The notes beneath the pieces were generated by a model. That model ran no database searches, was not told where the DNA came from, and saw only the letters and a list, made by a program, of their open reading frames with translations. The position numbers and the translations under genes were made by a program. Shown piece by piece: positions 44,498 to 53,126 of a stretch of 64,000 bases of DNA (positions are counted from its first letter, which is position 1; every line of letters begins with the position of its first letter). The stretch comes from Streptomyces sp. NBC_01276. Lineage in GTDB: Bacteria; Actinomycetota; Actinomycetes; Streptomycetales; Streptomycetaceae. Location of the stretch: positions 868,001 to 932,000 of the forward strand of contig NZ_CP108442.1 of the NCBI RefSeq assembly GCF_041435355.1, written 5' to 3'.

Positions 44498-45697
44498 TCA
44501 GCGCTCCAGGACCAGCGCGATGCCCTGCCCGACGCCGATGCACAGCGCCGCCATACCGGTACCCGAACCGGCCGCCGCCAGCTGGTGGGCGACCGAGCCC
44601 GCCAGCCGGGCGCCCGAGGCGCCGAGCGGGTGGCCGATGGCGAGGGCCCCGCCGCGCGGGTTCACCGTGGCCGGATCCAGCTCGGGCCAGGCCCCGAGAC
44701 AGCCCAACGCCTGGGCCGCGAAGGCCTCGTTGAGCTCCAGGACGGACAGGTCGGCCAGTCGGCGGTCCGCCTTGGCGAGCGCCCGCGCGACGGCGTCGAC
44801 CGGTCCGAGGCCGAAGAACTGCGGCTCGATGCCGGTGACGGCGGAGGCGCTGATCCGGGCCAGCGGCTCGCGTCCGGTGGCGGCCAGCCCCGCCTCGTCG
44901 GTGAGCAGCAGGGCGGCGGCCCCGTCGTTGAGCGGGGAGGCGTTGCCGGCGGTGACGGTGCCGGAGCCGTCGCCGCGGAAGGCGGGCTTGAGGCGTGCCA
45001 GGGACTCGGGGGTGGACCCCTCGCGGACGGACTCGTCGCGCACGAGGTCCACGCCCGGGTAGCCGACGACCTCGCCGTCGTAGAGCCCGGCGGCCCAGGC
45101 GTCCGCGGCCTTGCGGTGGCTCTCCAGGGCGAACAGGTCCTGTGCCTCGCGCGAGATGCCGTGCTTCTCCGCGATCAGCTCGGCACCCTCGCCGAGGGAA
45201 CCGGTCCACTCGGGGGGCATGGCCGGGTTGGTCATCCGCCAGCCGAGGGTGGTCGACCACATCTGCTGGTGCCCGGCGGGGAAGGCGCGTTCGGGCTTCT
45301 GCACCACCCAGGGGGCGCGGGTCATCGACTCGACGCCGCCCGCGATGGCGACGGAGGCGTCACCGACCGCGATGGCGCGGGCGGCCTGGATGACGGCTTC
45401 GAGCCCCGATCCGCAGAGCCGGTTGACGGTCACGCCGGGCACCGTCACCGGCAGTCCGGCAAGCAGTACGGCCATGCGGGCCACGTCGCGGTTGTCCTCG
45501 CCGGCGCCGTTGGCGTCGCCGAAGACGACGTCGTCGATGCGGGACGGATCGAGGTCGGGCGTACGGTCCACCAGGGCGCGCACCACGTGCGCGGCCAGGT
45601 CGTCCGGCCGGATCCCGGCGAGGGCCCCGCCGAACTTGCCGATCGGGGTGCGGACGGCGTCGACGACGTACACGTCGCGGACGGTGCGGATGCTCAT
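44498..45697 (-). CDS. Acetyl-CoA acetyltransferase/thiolase (PcaF/PhaA type)
   Basis: 399 residues from the ATG at 45697 with AGGAG upstream; the longer open frame beyond it overlaps the LacI gene and is not coding. Catalytic Cys in NRLCGSGLEAV (about 95), GGVESMTRAPWV, the His motif GGALAIGHPLGASGARL and the second Cys in CIGVGQGIA near the end are all intact. The PcaF subgroup cleaves beta-ketoadipyl-CoA and the biosynthetic subgroup makes acetoacetyl-CoA; sequence alone does not decide. A LacI-type regulator lies upstream on the same strand. Confidence 0.93.
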   Translation of the reverse strand: MSIRTVRDVYVVDAVRTPIGKFGGALAGIRPDDLAAHVVRALVDRTPDLDPSRIDDVVFGDANGAGEDNRDVARMAVLLAGLPVTVPGVTVNRLCGSGLEAVIQAARAIAVGDASVAIAGGVESMTRAPWVVQKPERAFPAGHQQMWSTTLGWRMTNPAMPPEWTGSLGEGAELIAEKHGISREAQDLFALESHRKAADAWAAGLYDGEVVGYPGVDLVRDESVREGSTPESLARLKPAFRGDGSGTVTAGNASPLNDGAAALLLTDEAGLAATGREPLARISASAVTGIEPQFFGLGPVDAVARALAKADRRLADLSVLELNEAFAAQALGCLGAWPELDPATVNPRGGALAIGHPLGASGARLAGSVAHQLAAAGSGTGMAALCIGVGQGIALVLER

Positions 45698-45846
45698 GGG
45701 GTCGCTCCTGGGCGGATCCGTACGGGCGGGCGGCGCGTTCGGTGCCGGTGTGGGCACCGGGACGCACCCCCGGGGCACGCCCGGTGGGGCGCGCCCGCAG
45801 TCTCCGCTCCCGCGTCGCCGCCTGTCAACGGCCCCCGGCCACCCCT

Positions 45847-45873
45847 CGGCCGCCGGGCCGGGGGGGGCGGCCG
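45847..45873 (-). terminator. Terminator after the LacI gene
   Basis: CGGCCGCC (45847-45854) and GGCGGCCG (45866-45873) form an 8-bp stem immediately past the LacI-family stop codon (45889), in a G/C-tract-rich intergenic stretch that also separates it from the thiolase start. Confidence 0.5.
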
Positions 45874-45888
45874 GGGGCGGGCCCGCCG

Positions 45889-46965
45889 TCAGGTGGATTC
45901 GCGGTGTACGGCCGTCGCGGACATCAGGTCGTGCCGCCCGGTGATCTCGGACGGCTCCCGCACCGCGCGGTCCACGAGCGAGGCCAGGTGGTCCCCGGTC
46001 GGCAGCTCGATCTGGACGGTGCTGAGCCGGGGGCGCAGCAGCCGCCCGATGAGCAGGTCGTCGGCGCCCATGACGGCGACGTCCCCGGGGACGTCCAGCC
46101 CCTCGTCCTGAAGGGCCCGCATCAGCAGCATCGCGTACTCGTCGTTGTACGCGAACACGGAGTCCAGGCCGAGCGAGCGCCAGCGGCCCGCCAGCTCCGC
46201 CGCGGACCGCTCCGTGTAGGCCATCGGCAGGACCTCGGTCCGCGCGCCCTCCACCGACCGGGCTCCGGCGAGCCGGGGTGCCGAGAACAGCTCCAGGCCT
46301 TCCTCCTCCGGGACGATCACGCCGATCCGGCTCCGGCCGCGTTCCACGAGGTGGGCGGCGGCCCGTGCCCCGACCTCCGCCTGGTCCATCACGAGGGCGT
46401 GGGCCCCCGGTACGCCGACCGGGCCCAGCGTTATCACCGCGCGCGCCCCGGCCCGCTTGAGGGTGGCGACGTTGCGCGCGGACAGGCTGATCTCCCCCAG
46501 CGAGATCACCGCGACGGGCCGCAGTTCGGCCCACGCCCGCGTCGCCTCGTCACCGCTCAGGCCGAGGCTGCCGTACTGGACCACCGTGTAGTCGAGACGG
46601 CGCAGGGCCCACTGGAGCTCGTTGAGGAAGGCGCTGTACATCGGGCCGACCGGGACGTGCGAGGCGGGCAGCAGGACGATGCGGGTGTGCCCGGCGCGCA
46701 GGCTGCGGGCGGCGGCGTGCGGGACGTAGCCCAGTTCCTCGGCGGCCTCGCGGACCTTGCGGCGCGTGGGCTCGCTGATGCGTACGGCTTCCGCGTTGTT
46801 CAGCACGTACGAGACCGTCGCGCGCGACACGCCGGCCAGGCGGGCGACATCGGCGCTGGTCGGGACGGGTGCGGGCGCCGGCTCGGGGGGCGGGGTGGCC
46901 GGGGCCCGGCGGCTGCGCGGCTTCGGCGAGCTCGGGGGGATCGGCGCGTTCGATGAGTGAGACAT
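45889..46965 (-). CDS. LacI family transcriptional regulator
   Basis: 358 residues. A Pro/Ala-rich leader (1-34) precedes the helix-turn-helix SADVARLAGVSRATVSYVLNN (about 37-57) and hinge helix with SEPTRRKVREAAEELGYVPHAAARSL; the remainder is a periplasmic-binding-protein-like effector domain (VFAYNDEYAMLLMRAL, VMGADDLLIGRLLRPRLSTVQI). AAGGA precedes the ATG. The palindrome at 47037-47062 upstream is a candidate autoregulatory operator. Family members usually control sugar or glycoside use; the divergent partner here is an MFS transporter remnant, so its original target may be lost. Confidence 0.92.
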   Translation of the reverse strand: MSHSSNAPIPPSSPKPRSRRAPATPPPEPAPAPVPTSADVARLAGVSRATVSYVLNNAEAVRISEPTRRKVREAAEELGYVPHAAARSLRAGHTRIVLLPASHVPVGPMYSAFLNELQWALRRLDYTVVQYGSLGLSGDEATRAWAELRPVAVISLGEISLSARNVATLKRAGARAVITLGPVGVPGAHALVMDQAEVGARAAAHLVERGRSRIGVIVPEEEGLELFSAPRLAGARSVEGARTEVLPMAYTERSAAELAGRWRSLGLDSVFAYNDEYAMLLMRALQDEGLDVPGDVAVMGADDLLIGRLLRPRLSTVQIELPTGDHLASLVDRAVREPSEITGRHDLMSATAVHREST

Positions 46966-47036
46966 TGCCGAGGCATCCTTCCAGACCGATCACGTCCGGG
47001 GTCTGGCGGATGGCCGGAAACGGGTGCCAGACAGTG

Positions 47037-47062
47037 GTTACACGTTAATTGACACGTGTAAC
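47037..47062. promoter_or_regulatory. Palindromic operator, LacI-type
   Basis: GTTACACGT (47037-47045) and ACGTGTAAC (47054-47062) are perfect 9-bp arms around TAATTGAC, 71 bases upstream of the LacI start and in front of the divergent transporter remnant. Length and symmetry fit a LacI-family dimer. The region is AT-richer than its surroundings, as expected at a promoter. Confidence 0.7.
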
Positions 47063-47213
47063 GCGCCCGCCGTCACCCCGGCACCCGGGCGTCACCCTCC
47101 CCGCTCCGCAGCCCCGTCGCGCCCCATCGCACCCCCGCCCTCGCGACGGGCGGCGCGCACCCCCTCCCCCGCTCACCCGCTCGCATTCCCTGCCCAGGAA
47201 GGCACCCTCGCCG

Positions 47214-47400
47214 CACATCGGCGTCGGCGGCATCCTGCTCGCCCTCCAGGTCGAGCATGTCGACCCGGTGCACAAGGTCTCCGACTTCGGCCTGATCGCG
47301 GGGGTCTCGGCGATCTTCGCGACGGTCTTCAACCCGGTCGCCGGCGCCCTGTCCGACCGCAGCGGACGGCGCAACGCCTGCATCCTCGGCGGCGGGCGCG
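47214..47400 (+). pseudogene. MFS transporter fragment
   Basis: About 62 codons reading IGVGGILLALQVEHVDPVHK, then VSDFGLIAGVSAIFATVFNP and VAGALSDRSGRRNACILGG. This is the loop and second helix plus motif A (GxLSDRxGRR) of a major facilitator transporter. The first helix and start codon are missing and the rest of the transporter is absent: the frame runs into low-complexity Pro codons. The gap 46966-47698 otherwise holds the LacI operator, Pro/Ser-rich low complexity, and a short unassigned fragment near 47517-47640. Confidence 0.75.
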
Positions 47401-47660
47401 CTGGCGGTACGGCCGATCCGCGGCGTCCGCTGACGGCTCCCCCGCCCACCCCTCCCCCCTCGTCTCCTCCCCGCCCACCTCCCTCCCTCCCTACCTTCGG
47501 GAAAGGCTCCACCGCGCAGCTGCGCACCCAGACCTGGGGCGAGGGCGACCGCCTCGCCCTCTGGGACGAGGCCACCGCGCTCGGCCTCACCGCACTGGCC
47601 GGCCGGGACGGAACACCCGATGACGCCGCCGGCGGTCCCTTCCGGATCGGGGCCGCGTCC

Positions 47661-47690
47661 CCTTACCGTCGGTACTACCGATCGGTAAGG
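47661..47690. promoter_or_regulatory. Palindromic operator before the amidase
   Basis: Outer arms CCTTACCG (47661-47668) and CGGTAAGG (47683-47690) enclose a perfect 12-bp palindrome TACCGATCGGTA (47676-47687), ending 9 bases before the amidase start codon. This shape is typical of TetR-family operators, but no TetR gene is in the window. Confidence 0.6.
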
Positions 47691-47698
47691 GGGGTCCG

Positions 47699-49171
47699 AT
47701 GGCGGGCTCGTTGCATGCGGCCAGTACGACAAGGACGTTGAGGGGGCACGCCCCACAAGGCCCCTCAGGTCTGCGGGAGATGGCCGAGGCGCTGGCCGAA
47801 GGAAGGGTCACGGCACGCCGGCTGACCGAGCGTTCTCTGGAGAGGATCACCGCGTCCCAAGGCTCGCTCAACGCCTTCCGGATCGTCCGGACCGAGGCGG
47901 CCCTCGCGGAGGCGGACGCGGCGGACGCGCGGCTGGCCCGCGGTGAGCGGCTGCCGCTGCTGGGCGTGCCGGTCGCGGTCAAGGACGACATGGACGTGGC
48001 CGGGGAACCCACCGCCTTCGGCTGCCCGGGGGACTTCCCGCCCAGGACCGCCGACAGCGAGGCGGTACGCCGCCTGCGCGCGGCCGGCGCCGTGATCGTG
48101 GGCAAGACCCAGACCCCGGAGCTGGGGCAGTGGCCGTTCACCGAGGGTCCGGCCTTCGGTGCGACCCGCAACCCGTGGAACCCGGCCCACACCCCCGGCG
48201 GTTCCTCGGGCGGCTCGGCCGCCGCCGTGGCCGCGGGGCTGGTGCCGGCCGCGCTCGGCTCCGACGGCGCGGGCTCGGTGCGGATCCCCGCGGCCTGGAC
48301 CCACCTGGTGGGGGTCAAGCCACAGCGCGGGCGCATCTCCACCTGGCCCGAGCCCGAGTCCTTCCACGGCCTCACGGTCAACGGCGTGCTGGCCCGTACG
48401 GTGGCCGACGCCGCGCTGCTGCTGGACGCGGCCAGCGGACCCGCCCCGGGGGACCTCCACCGCCCGGCACCGTTCTCGGCGGTGGAGGCGGCCGGCCGGC
48501 CGCCGGGCCGGCTGCGGATCGCCCTGTCCTACGGGACGGCCTTCACCGCCTCGGCCACGCCCCTCGACCCCGTGGTCCGTGCGGCGGTGGAGCGGCTGGC
48601 CGGGCGGCTGGAGGCGCTGGGCCACGAGGTGATCCTCGAGGATCCGCGCTACGGCCCGGTCGGGCCCGCCTTCGTGCCGCGCGCGACGGCGGGCGTACGG
48701 GAGCTGGCGGCGCGGGTCCCGGACCCCGGGCTGCTGGATCCGCGCACCCACGGGGCGGCTCGTACGGGCCGCCTGCTGGGCGGGCTGGCGCTGCGGCTCT
48801 CACGGCGGGCCGAGGGACTGCTGCGCCGCCGGACCGGGGAGATCTTCGACCGCTTCGACGTGGTGCTGACCCCGACGACGGCCACCCCGCCCCTGCGGAT
48901 CGGTGCTCTGGCCGGGCTGGGGGCGCTGGCCACGGACCGGTCGATGATCGCCGCGTGCCCGTACGCCTGGACGTGGAACGTGCTGGGCTGGCCGGGTGTC
49001 GGCGTCCCGGCGGGGTTCACCCCCGACGGACTTCCGCTGGGCGCACAGCTGTTGGGCCCGGCGGAGTCGGAGACGAGGCTGCTGGCGCTGGCGGCGCAGC
49101 TGGAGGCGGCCGAGGACTGGGCACGGCACTGGCCTCCAGGGAACGTTTGCCCGGAGTTGGGGCGTCCTTGA
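47699..49171 (+). CDS. Amidase signature family amidohydrolase
   Basis: 490 residues. The Ser-cisSer-Lys triad is intact: Lys in VAVKDDMD (about 95), cis-Ser in HTPGGSSGGSAA (about 169-170) and nucleophile Ser in SDGAGSVRIPAAW (about 193). The C-terminal PGVGVPAGFTPDGLPLGAQLLG closes the fold. An AAGGGGGG tract 4 bases upstream serves as ribosome binding site. Substrates of this family range from acylamides to indoleacetamide; none can be named here. A palindromic operator overlaps its promoter region. Confidence 0.92.
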   Translation: MAGSLHAASTTRTLRGHAPQGPSGLREMAEALAEGRVTARRLTERSLERITASQGSLNAFRIVRTEAALAEADAADARLARGERLPLLGVPVAVKDDMDVAGEPTAFGCPGDFPPRTADSEAVRRLRAAGAVIVGKTQTPELGQWPFTEGPAFGATRNPWNPAHTPGGSSGGSAAAVAAGLVPAALGSDGAGSVRIPAAWTHLVGVKPQRGRISTWPEPESFHGLTVNGVLARTVADAALLLDAASGPAPGDLHRPAPFSAVEAAGRPPGRLRIALSYGTAFTASATPLDPVVRAAVERLAGRLEALGHEVILEDPRYGPVGPAFVPRATAGVRELAARVPDPGLLDPRTHGAARTGRLLGGLALRLSRRAEGLLRRRTGEIFDRFDVVLTPTTATPPLRIGALAGLGALATDRSMIAACPYAWTWNVLGWPGVGVPAGFTPDGLPLGAQLLGPAESETRLLALAAQLEAAEDWARHWPPGNVCPELGRP

Positions 49172-49244
49172 GCCGCCCCGGACAACCGCCCGCTTACGCT
49201 CGCGGCGACTTGAATTCGATCTTGTACTACGGGGGAGCGCCGCC

Positions 49245-49673
49245 ATGGACACCGAGACCAACAAGCAGACCATGAAGGGTTTCTTCGAAGCCGTGAACGA
49301 GCGGCGGGCGGACGACCTCCCGCTCTTCATGGCGCCGGACGTCATCGACCACAACCAGATCATCCACGGCGAGCCCGACGAGCCGGGCGCGGCCTTCGAC
49401 GGACTGCGTCAGCAGCTGGACGCCTTCGACCCGTTGACCGTCCGGGTCGAGGAACTGCTCGCCGAGGACGACCGCGTGGTCGCCCGGGTGGCCCAGCTCG
49501 GACGGCACACCGGGCGGCATCCGCGGATGCCCGAGCCCACGGGCCGCGAGTTCGAGGTCGAGGCCATCTGGCTGTTCACCCTGGCGGAGGGGAAGATCTC
49601 GCAGATCCGCGGGGTCAGCGACCGGCTGGGGCTCTTCATCCAACTGGGCTGGGACTGGCCCGAGGTCGGCTGA
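49245..49673 (+). CDS. SnoaL-like (NTF2-fold) ester cyclase family protein
   Basis: 142 residues from ATG 49245 with GGGGGAG upstream. TNKQTMKGFFEAVNERRADDLPLFMAPDVIDHNQ and VVARVAQLGRHTGRH followed by GREFEVEAIWLFTLAEGKISQIRGVSDRLGLFIQLG match the SnoaL/polyketide-cyclase-like branch of the NTF2 fold. Members include aldol cyclases, but most genomic copies are of unknown function. No polyketide genes are nearby, so a cyclase role is not supported by context. Confidence 0.85.
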   Translation: MDTETNKQTMKGFFEAVNERRADDLPLFMAPDVIDHNQIIHGEPDEPGAAFDGLRQQLDAFDPLTVRVEELLAEDDRVVARVAQLGRHTGRHPRMPEPTGREFEVEAIWLFTLAEGKISQIRGVSDRLGLFIQLGWDWPEVG

Positions 49674-49813
49674 TCCGGGCGGGCCACCGGGGCCACGGAG
49701 AAGAGCGCGACCGCATTATTCGGCCACCTGTCTCATTCGCATATGATTCGGCACGCCCGGCTCGCGGCGCGATCCGGACTTCTCCAACTCCTTGCAGAAC
49801 AGGTGGCTTTGCC

Positions 49814-50158
49814 ATGCCCAGAAACCTCAAGTTCGCCTCGGTCGCCCTGGCCGGCGTCCTGGCCGCGACCGGCCTGACGGCCGCGACCGCCTCGCCTGCC
49901 GCTGCCGCGCAGACCTGCCCCTGGCCGTACGTCTGCTTCCTCGACGGCAACGAGAACATCCTGACGATGTACAAGGACACCGGCTGGCAGCCCACCAGCG
50001 CCAAGACCCGCACCGCCCGCTGGGTGACCGACGCGCGCAACCAGGACTGCGCGTACCTGAAGTACGCCAGCGGCTACGTCGACCAGATCCGCCCCGGCCA
50101 GAGCTTCGGCCTCGGCTCCGGCGTCGTCGAGATCAACATCACCAACGGCTGCCCCTGA
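49814..50158 (+). CDS. Secreted peptidase inhibitor family I36-like protein
   Basis: 114 residues. Sec signal peptide to about residue 33 (LKFASVALAGVLAATGLTAA, then ASPAAAA), then QTCPWPYVCFLDGN, the usual start of I36/Streptomyces metalloproteinase-inhibitor-like mature domains. Four Cys residues could make two disulfides (CPWPYVC, NQDCAYL, NGCP). Inhibition of secreted proteases is the family expectation. A strong terminator follows. Confidence 0.8.
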   Translation: MPRNLKFASVALAGVLAATGLTAATASPAAAAQTCPWPYVCFLDGNENILTMYKDTGWQPTSAKTRTARWVTDARNQDCAYLKYASGYVDQIRPGQSFGLGSGVVEINITNGCP

Positions 50159-50171
50159 TCCCGCGGGCCCC

Positions 50172-50208
50172 GCCTTCCCCGGCCACCGCGACCGTGGCCG
50201 GGGAAGGC
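50172..50208 (+). terminator. Terminator after the I36-like gene
   Basis: Perfect 15-bp stem GCCTTCCCCGGCCAC (50172-50186) with its complement at 50194-50208 around a 7-base loop, 14 bases after the stop codon. Confidence 0.88.
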
Positions 50209-50254
50209 CGGATCCCCCTCCCCTCCCGCGCGCCCCTGAGTAACGTCACGTCAC

Positions 50255-51532
50255 ATGATGTTCTTACGCCGCGCGGCCCTCGCCGCCGCCTTCCTCGGCG
50301 TCACCGCCGTCCTCCCGCCCGCCGCCGCGCACGCGGCCCCCTCCCCCGCCTGCCAGGACTCCCCGGCACCGGCCGCCGCCCCCGCACCGGACCCGGAGCA
50401 GGCCCGCCTCGCGGACCCGCGGACCGCCGCGTTCCCGGAGCGGGCCGGACTCGACTCCTTCGTACGGCGCTTCCCCGCCGCCCTGTGCACCACCCGCGAC
50501 GCCGCCGGGGCGCAGCGCCTCCTCGACACGTGGGGCGAGGCGCTGTGGCAGGCCGCCGTGGACCGCGCCCAGGGACACCGGACCGGCGGTGACCTGCCCG
50601 CCGGCGACGACCGGCCGCTCTACTGGGCCAGGCTCGCGATGACCGTCCGGCTCGCGCGGTGGCAGCCGGAGTTCCCCGTCGACCGCGCGGCCCTGAAGTC
50701 CCGGTTCGAGGACGCCTCGCGCGGGCTCACCTCCAACGGGTTCCGTCCGGCCCCGGGCGTACGGCGGATCTTCGTCAGCGGCTTCGACCCCTTCGGGCTG
50801 GACGCCGAACTGCGCCGGGCCAATCCCTCCGGCTCGGCGGCGCTCCGGCTCAACGGCCGCCGGATCACCCTCGCGGACGGGACGACCGCCGAGGTCCGGG
50901 CCGTCGTCCTGCCCGTCCGCTACGCCGACTTCGACGCGGGCATCGTGGAGCGCGCCTACGGACCCCGGCTGGCGGCCGGCCCGCGCTCCGCCGACATGAT
51001 CACCAGCATCAGCCAGGGTTACCCCGGGATCTTCACCCTGGAGGCCTGGGCGGGCCGGGCCCGTTCGGCGGACCCGTACCCGGACAACGCGGGCGCCCTC
51101 TCCGGCGGTACGTACGAGCACCCCGTCACGGCGCCCGGCCTCGGCCCGGGGGCGGAGTTCCTGCCCACCAGTCTGCCCACCGGGGCCATGACCGGTGTCC
51201 AGGCGCCCCATCCGGTCCGCCTGAACACCGCCGTCACGGAGATACCCGCCGGGCAGCAGGGACCGGTGGACCGGGCGGACGGACCGACCCCCGGATCGCG
51301 CGCCGTGGCGGGCGGAGGCGGCGGCTACCTCTCCAACGAGGTGGCCTACCGCTCCAACCGGCTCCGCCTGGAGCTGCGCCCGGACCTGCCCGGCGGCCAC
51401 CTGCACACCCCGGTGCTCACGGGACTTCCCGCCGACCCCGGCCGGTTGACGGGGGCCGAGTTCGAGCGCAACGAGGACGCGATCACGCAGGAGGTGCTGG
51501 AGGTGCTGCGCGCCTCTAACGCAGGGCGCTGA
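50255..51532 (+). CDS. Secreted pyroglutamyl-peptidase I homologue with Cys-to-Ser nucleophile
   Basis: 425 residues with a signal peptide (cleavage about 28) and a helical N-terminal part. RRIFVSGFDPFG near 170 is the peptidase family C15 entry motif. LEAWAGRARSADPYPDN (Glu263) matches the ERVAINVDDARIPDN region holding the catalytic Glu, and GGHLHTPVL (His384) the catalytic His. The nucleophile position is Ser360 in GYLSNEVAYR, where active C15 enzymes have Cys before Asn; the 24-residue gap to His is the usual one. It may act as a Ser hydrolase, bind without cutting, or be inactive. An insertion of about 50 residues precedes Ser360. Classical C15 enzymes are cytosolic, so export is also unusual. 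Confidence 0.82.
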   Translation: MMFLRRAALAAAFLGVTAVLPPAAAHAAPSPACQDSPAPAAAPAPDPEQARLADPRTAAFPERAGLDSFVRRFPAALCTTRDAAGAQRLLDTWGEALWQAAVDRAQGHRTGGDLPAGDDRPLYWARLAMTVRLARWQPEFPVDRAALKSRFEDASRGLTSNGFRPAPGVRRIFVSGFDPFGLDAELRRANPSGSAALRLNGRRITLADGTTAEVRAVVLPVRYADFDAGIVERAYGPRLAAGPRSADMITSISQGYPGIFTLEAWAGRARSADPYPDNAGALSGGTYEHPVTAPGLGPGAEFLPTSLPTGAMTGVQAPHPVRLNTAVTEIPAGQQGPVDRADGPTPGSRAVAGGGGGYLSNEVAYRSNRLRLELRPDLPGGHLHTPVLTGLPADPGRLTGAEFERNEDAITQEVLEVLRASNAGR

Positions 51533-53009
51533 ACGCCTTGGTGAAGGCGAGGGGCTGCTGGAGGACCGAACTGCACGTGGCGTCGGCGTGGTTCACCGCT
51601 CCGGCCGCGCACTGCTTGTCGCGGGCCGCCGACCACATGGCCAGGCGCCCGATCCCCTTGGACGCCGCGAACTCGACGAGCCGCGTCGCGTCGGAGACCG
51701 AGAAGACCTCCGTCGCGACGTCGTTGACGCCGATCATCGGGGTGACGGCGACGGCCTTCCAGGCCGCCTGGTCGGAGAGCCCGAGCACGCCCTTGAGCTG
51801 GGCCTGGGTCGCGGTCGCGGCCTGGATCGCGTACTGGCCCATGTCCCCGCCGTACGCCGGTCCGTAGTCCATCGCCATGATGTTGACCGCGTCGATCCGC
51901 ACGCCGTTCTTCCTGGCGTCCGCCAGCAGCGCCACGCCCGGCTGGGTCAGCCCCTCGGGCATCACGGGCAGGGTGAACGCCACGTCCAGGCCGGGGTGGG
52001 ACTTCTGCAGCCGGGCTATGGCCTGGGCGCGGCGCGCGTTGGCGGCGGTGTCCGGCAGGGCGGCGCCCTCGATGTCGAAGTCGACCTTGGTGAGCCGGTA
52101 CTGGTCGATGACCTTCCCGTACGCGGCCGCGAGGTCGTCGGCGCTCGCGCAGTTCAGGGCCAGTTCGCGTCCGGTGGCGCCGCCGAAGGACACGCGGACG
52201 TCGCCGCCCTTGGCACGCAGCGCGCCGATCTGCGCGGCCACCTTGTCGCTCGCCAGGTCGGTGACACCGCCCCACAGCGGGGAGCATCCGCCCCCCGAGG
52301 TGACGAAGGCGAGGTGGAACTCCTTCACGCCGGTCCGGGCCACGGTGTCGAGCAGGTCGTAGGCCGGGTAGAGGGAGGTGTCGACGTACGGGGCGAAGCG
52401 CGCGCCCGCGCCCGGGGCGGGCGCGGGGACGGTCGGGGTCGCGGTGGCGGTCGGGGTCGCGGTCGCCGTGGGGGCCGTGGTGGGGGTCCGGGTCGGAGCC
52501 GTCGGCACCGGGGTCGGGCCGCCGGTGGGGCCGCCCGTGGGCCGGCCGCTGGGCTGCGGGGTCGCGCCCTGGTCGACGGAGCACTTCACCCCGTTGATCA
52601 GGCACCCCGTCGGAGCGCCGGGGGCACCGGACCCGCTCGCGACGAAACCGACGGTGACGGCGGCCCCGGGGGCCAGGGTCCGGTTCCAGCTCGCGGGCTT
52701 CACGGTGACGCGCTGACCGGCGACCGTGTGGGTTCCGTTCCACAGGGAGTCGATCTTCGTGCCGGCGGGCAGGTCGAACTGCAGGGTCCAGTCCTCCCGG
52801 GCCCCGGCCGTGTTGTTGGTGACGACGTACTGCCCGGTGTAACCGCCGCTCCAGGAACTGGAGGTGGTGTACACCGCGCCGACCGAGGTGGCCTGCGCGG
52901 TCCCGGTGAACGCGAAGGCGGCGCCACCGATCACCGCCGCCGCCACGATCGCGCCCGTGATCTTCGCCTTGCCGCTGGTCGTACGGCGGTGACCGACTGT
53001 GCTGCCCAT
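51516..53009 (-). CDS. Secreted chitinase, GH18 with CBM2
   Basis: 497 residues: signal peptide to about 40, carbohydrate-binding module 2 (about 41-135, with conserved Trp residues SSSWSGGYTGQYVVTN, LWNGT, PASWNRTL), a Pro/Thr/Gly linker (about 145-203), and a GH18 barrel (204-497). The catalytic line KVDFDIEGAAL keeps Asp, Asp and the proton-donor Glu of DxxDxDxE; the first Asp is Thr, which I recall as a variant in some actinobacterial members. Substrate: chitin or related N-acetylglucosamine polymers. Its 3' end overlaps the convergent peptidase-like gene by 17 bases. Confidence 0.93.
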   Translation of the reverse strand: MGSTVGHRRTTSGKAKITGAIVAAAVIGGAAFAFTGTAQATSVGAVYTTSSSWSGGYTGQYVVTNNTAGAREDWTLQFDLPAGTKIDSLWNGTHTVAGQRVTVKPASWNRTLAPGAAVTVGFVASGSGAPGAPTGCLINGVKCSVDQGATPQPSGRPTGGPTGGPTPVPTAPTRTPTTAPTATATPTATATPTVPAPAPGAGARFAPYVDTSLYPAYDLLDTVARTGVKEFHLAFVTSGGGCSPLWGGVTDLASDKVAAQIGALRAKGGDVRVSFGGATGRELALNCASADDLAAAYGKVIDQYRLTKVDFDIEGAALPDTAANARRAQAIARLQKSHPGLDVAFTLPVMPEGLTQPGVALLADARKNGVRIDAVNIMAMDYGPAYGGDMGQYAIQAATATQAQLKGVLGLSDQAAWKAVAVTPMIGVNDVATEVFSVSDATRLVEFAASKGIGRLAMWSAARDKQCAAGAVNHADATCSSVLQQPLAFTKAFSALR

Positions 53010-53105
53010 GGCGTGCCTGCCTCTGTGTTACCGGGGAGTTGGGGTGCGGCAGCACGCTAGCTTCACGGAATCGGACATTCCCCCCTTCCCGTCCACCGGC
53101 CGCGA

Positions 53106-53126
53106 ACCTTAGGTTCCGCTTAAGGT
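53106..53126. promoter_or_regulatory. Hyphenated palindrome upstream of the chitinase
   Basis: ACCTTAGG (53106-53113) and CTTAAGGT (53119-53126) pair at 7 of 8 positions, about 100 bases before the chitinase start. It does not resemble the DasR box that controls many Streptomyces chitinase genes. The regulator is unknown. Confidence 0.4.

Noticed and set aside
45698..46534. Upstream extension of the thiolase frame through the LacI gene
   Set aside because: The sequence is antisense shadow of a LacI-family gene and contains no thiolase residues. The ATG at 45697 has a ribosome binding site.
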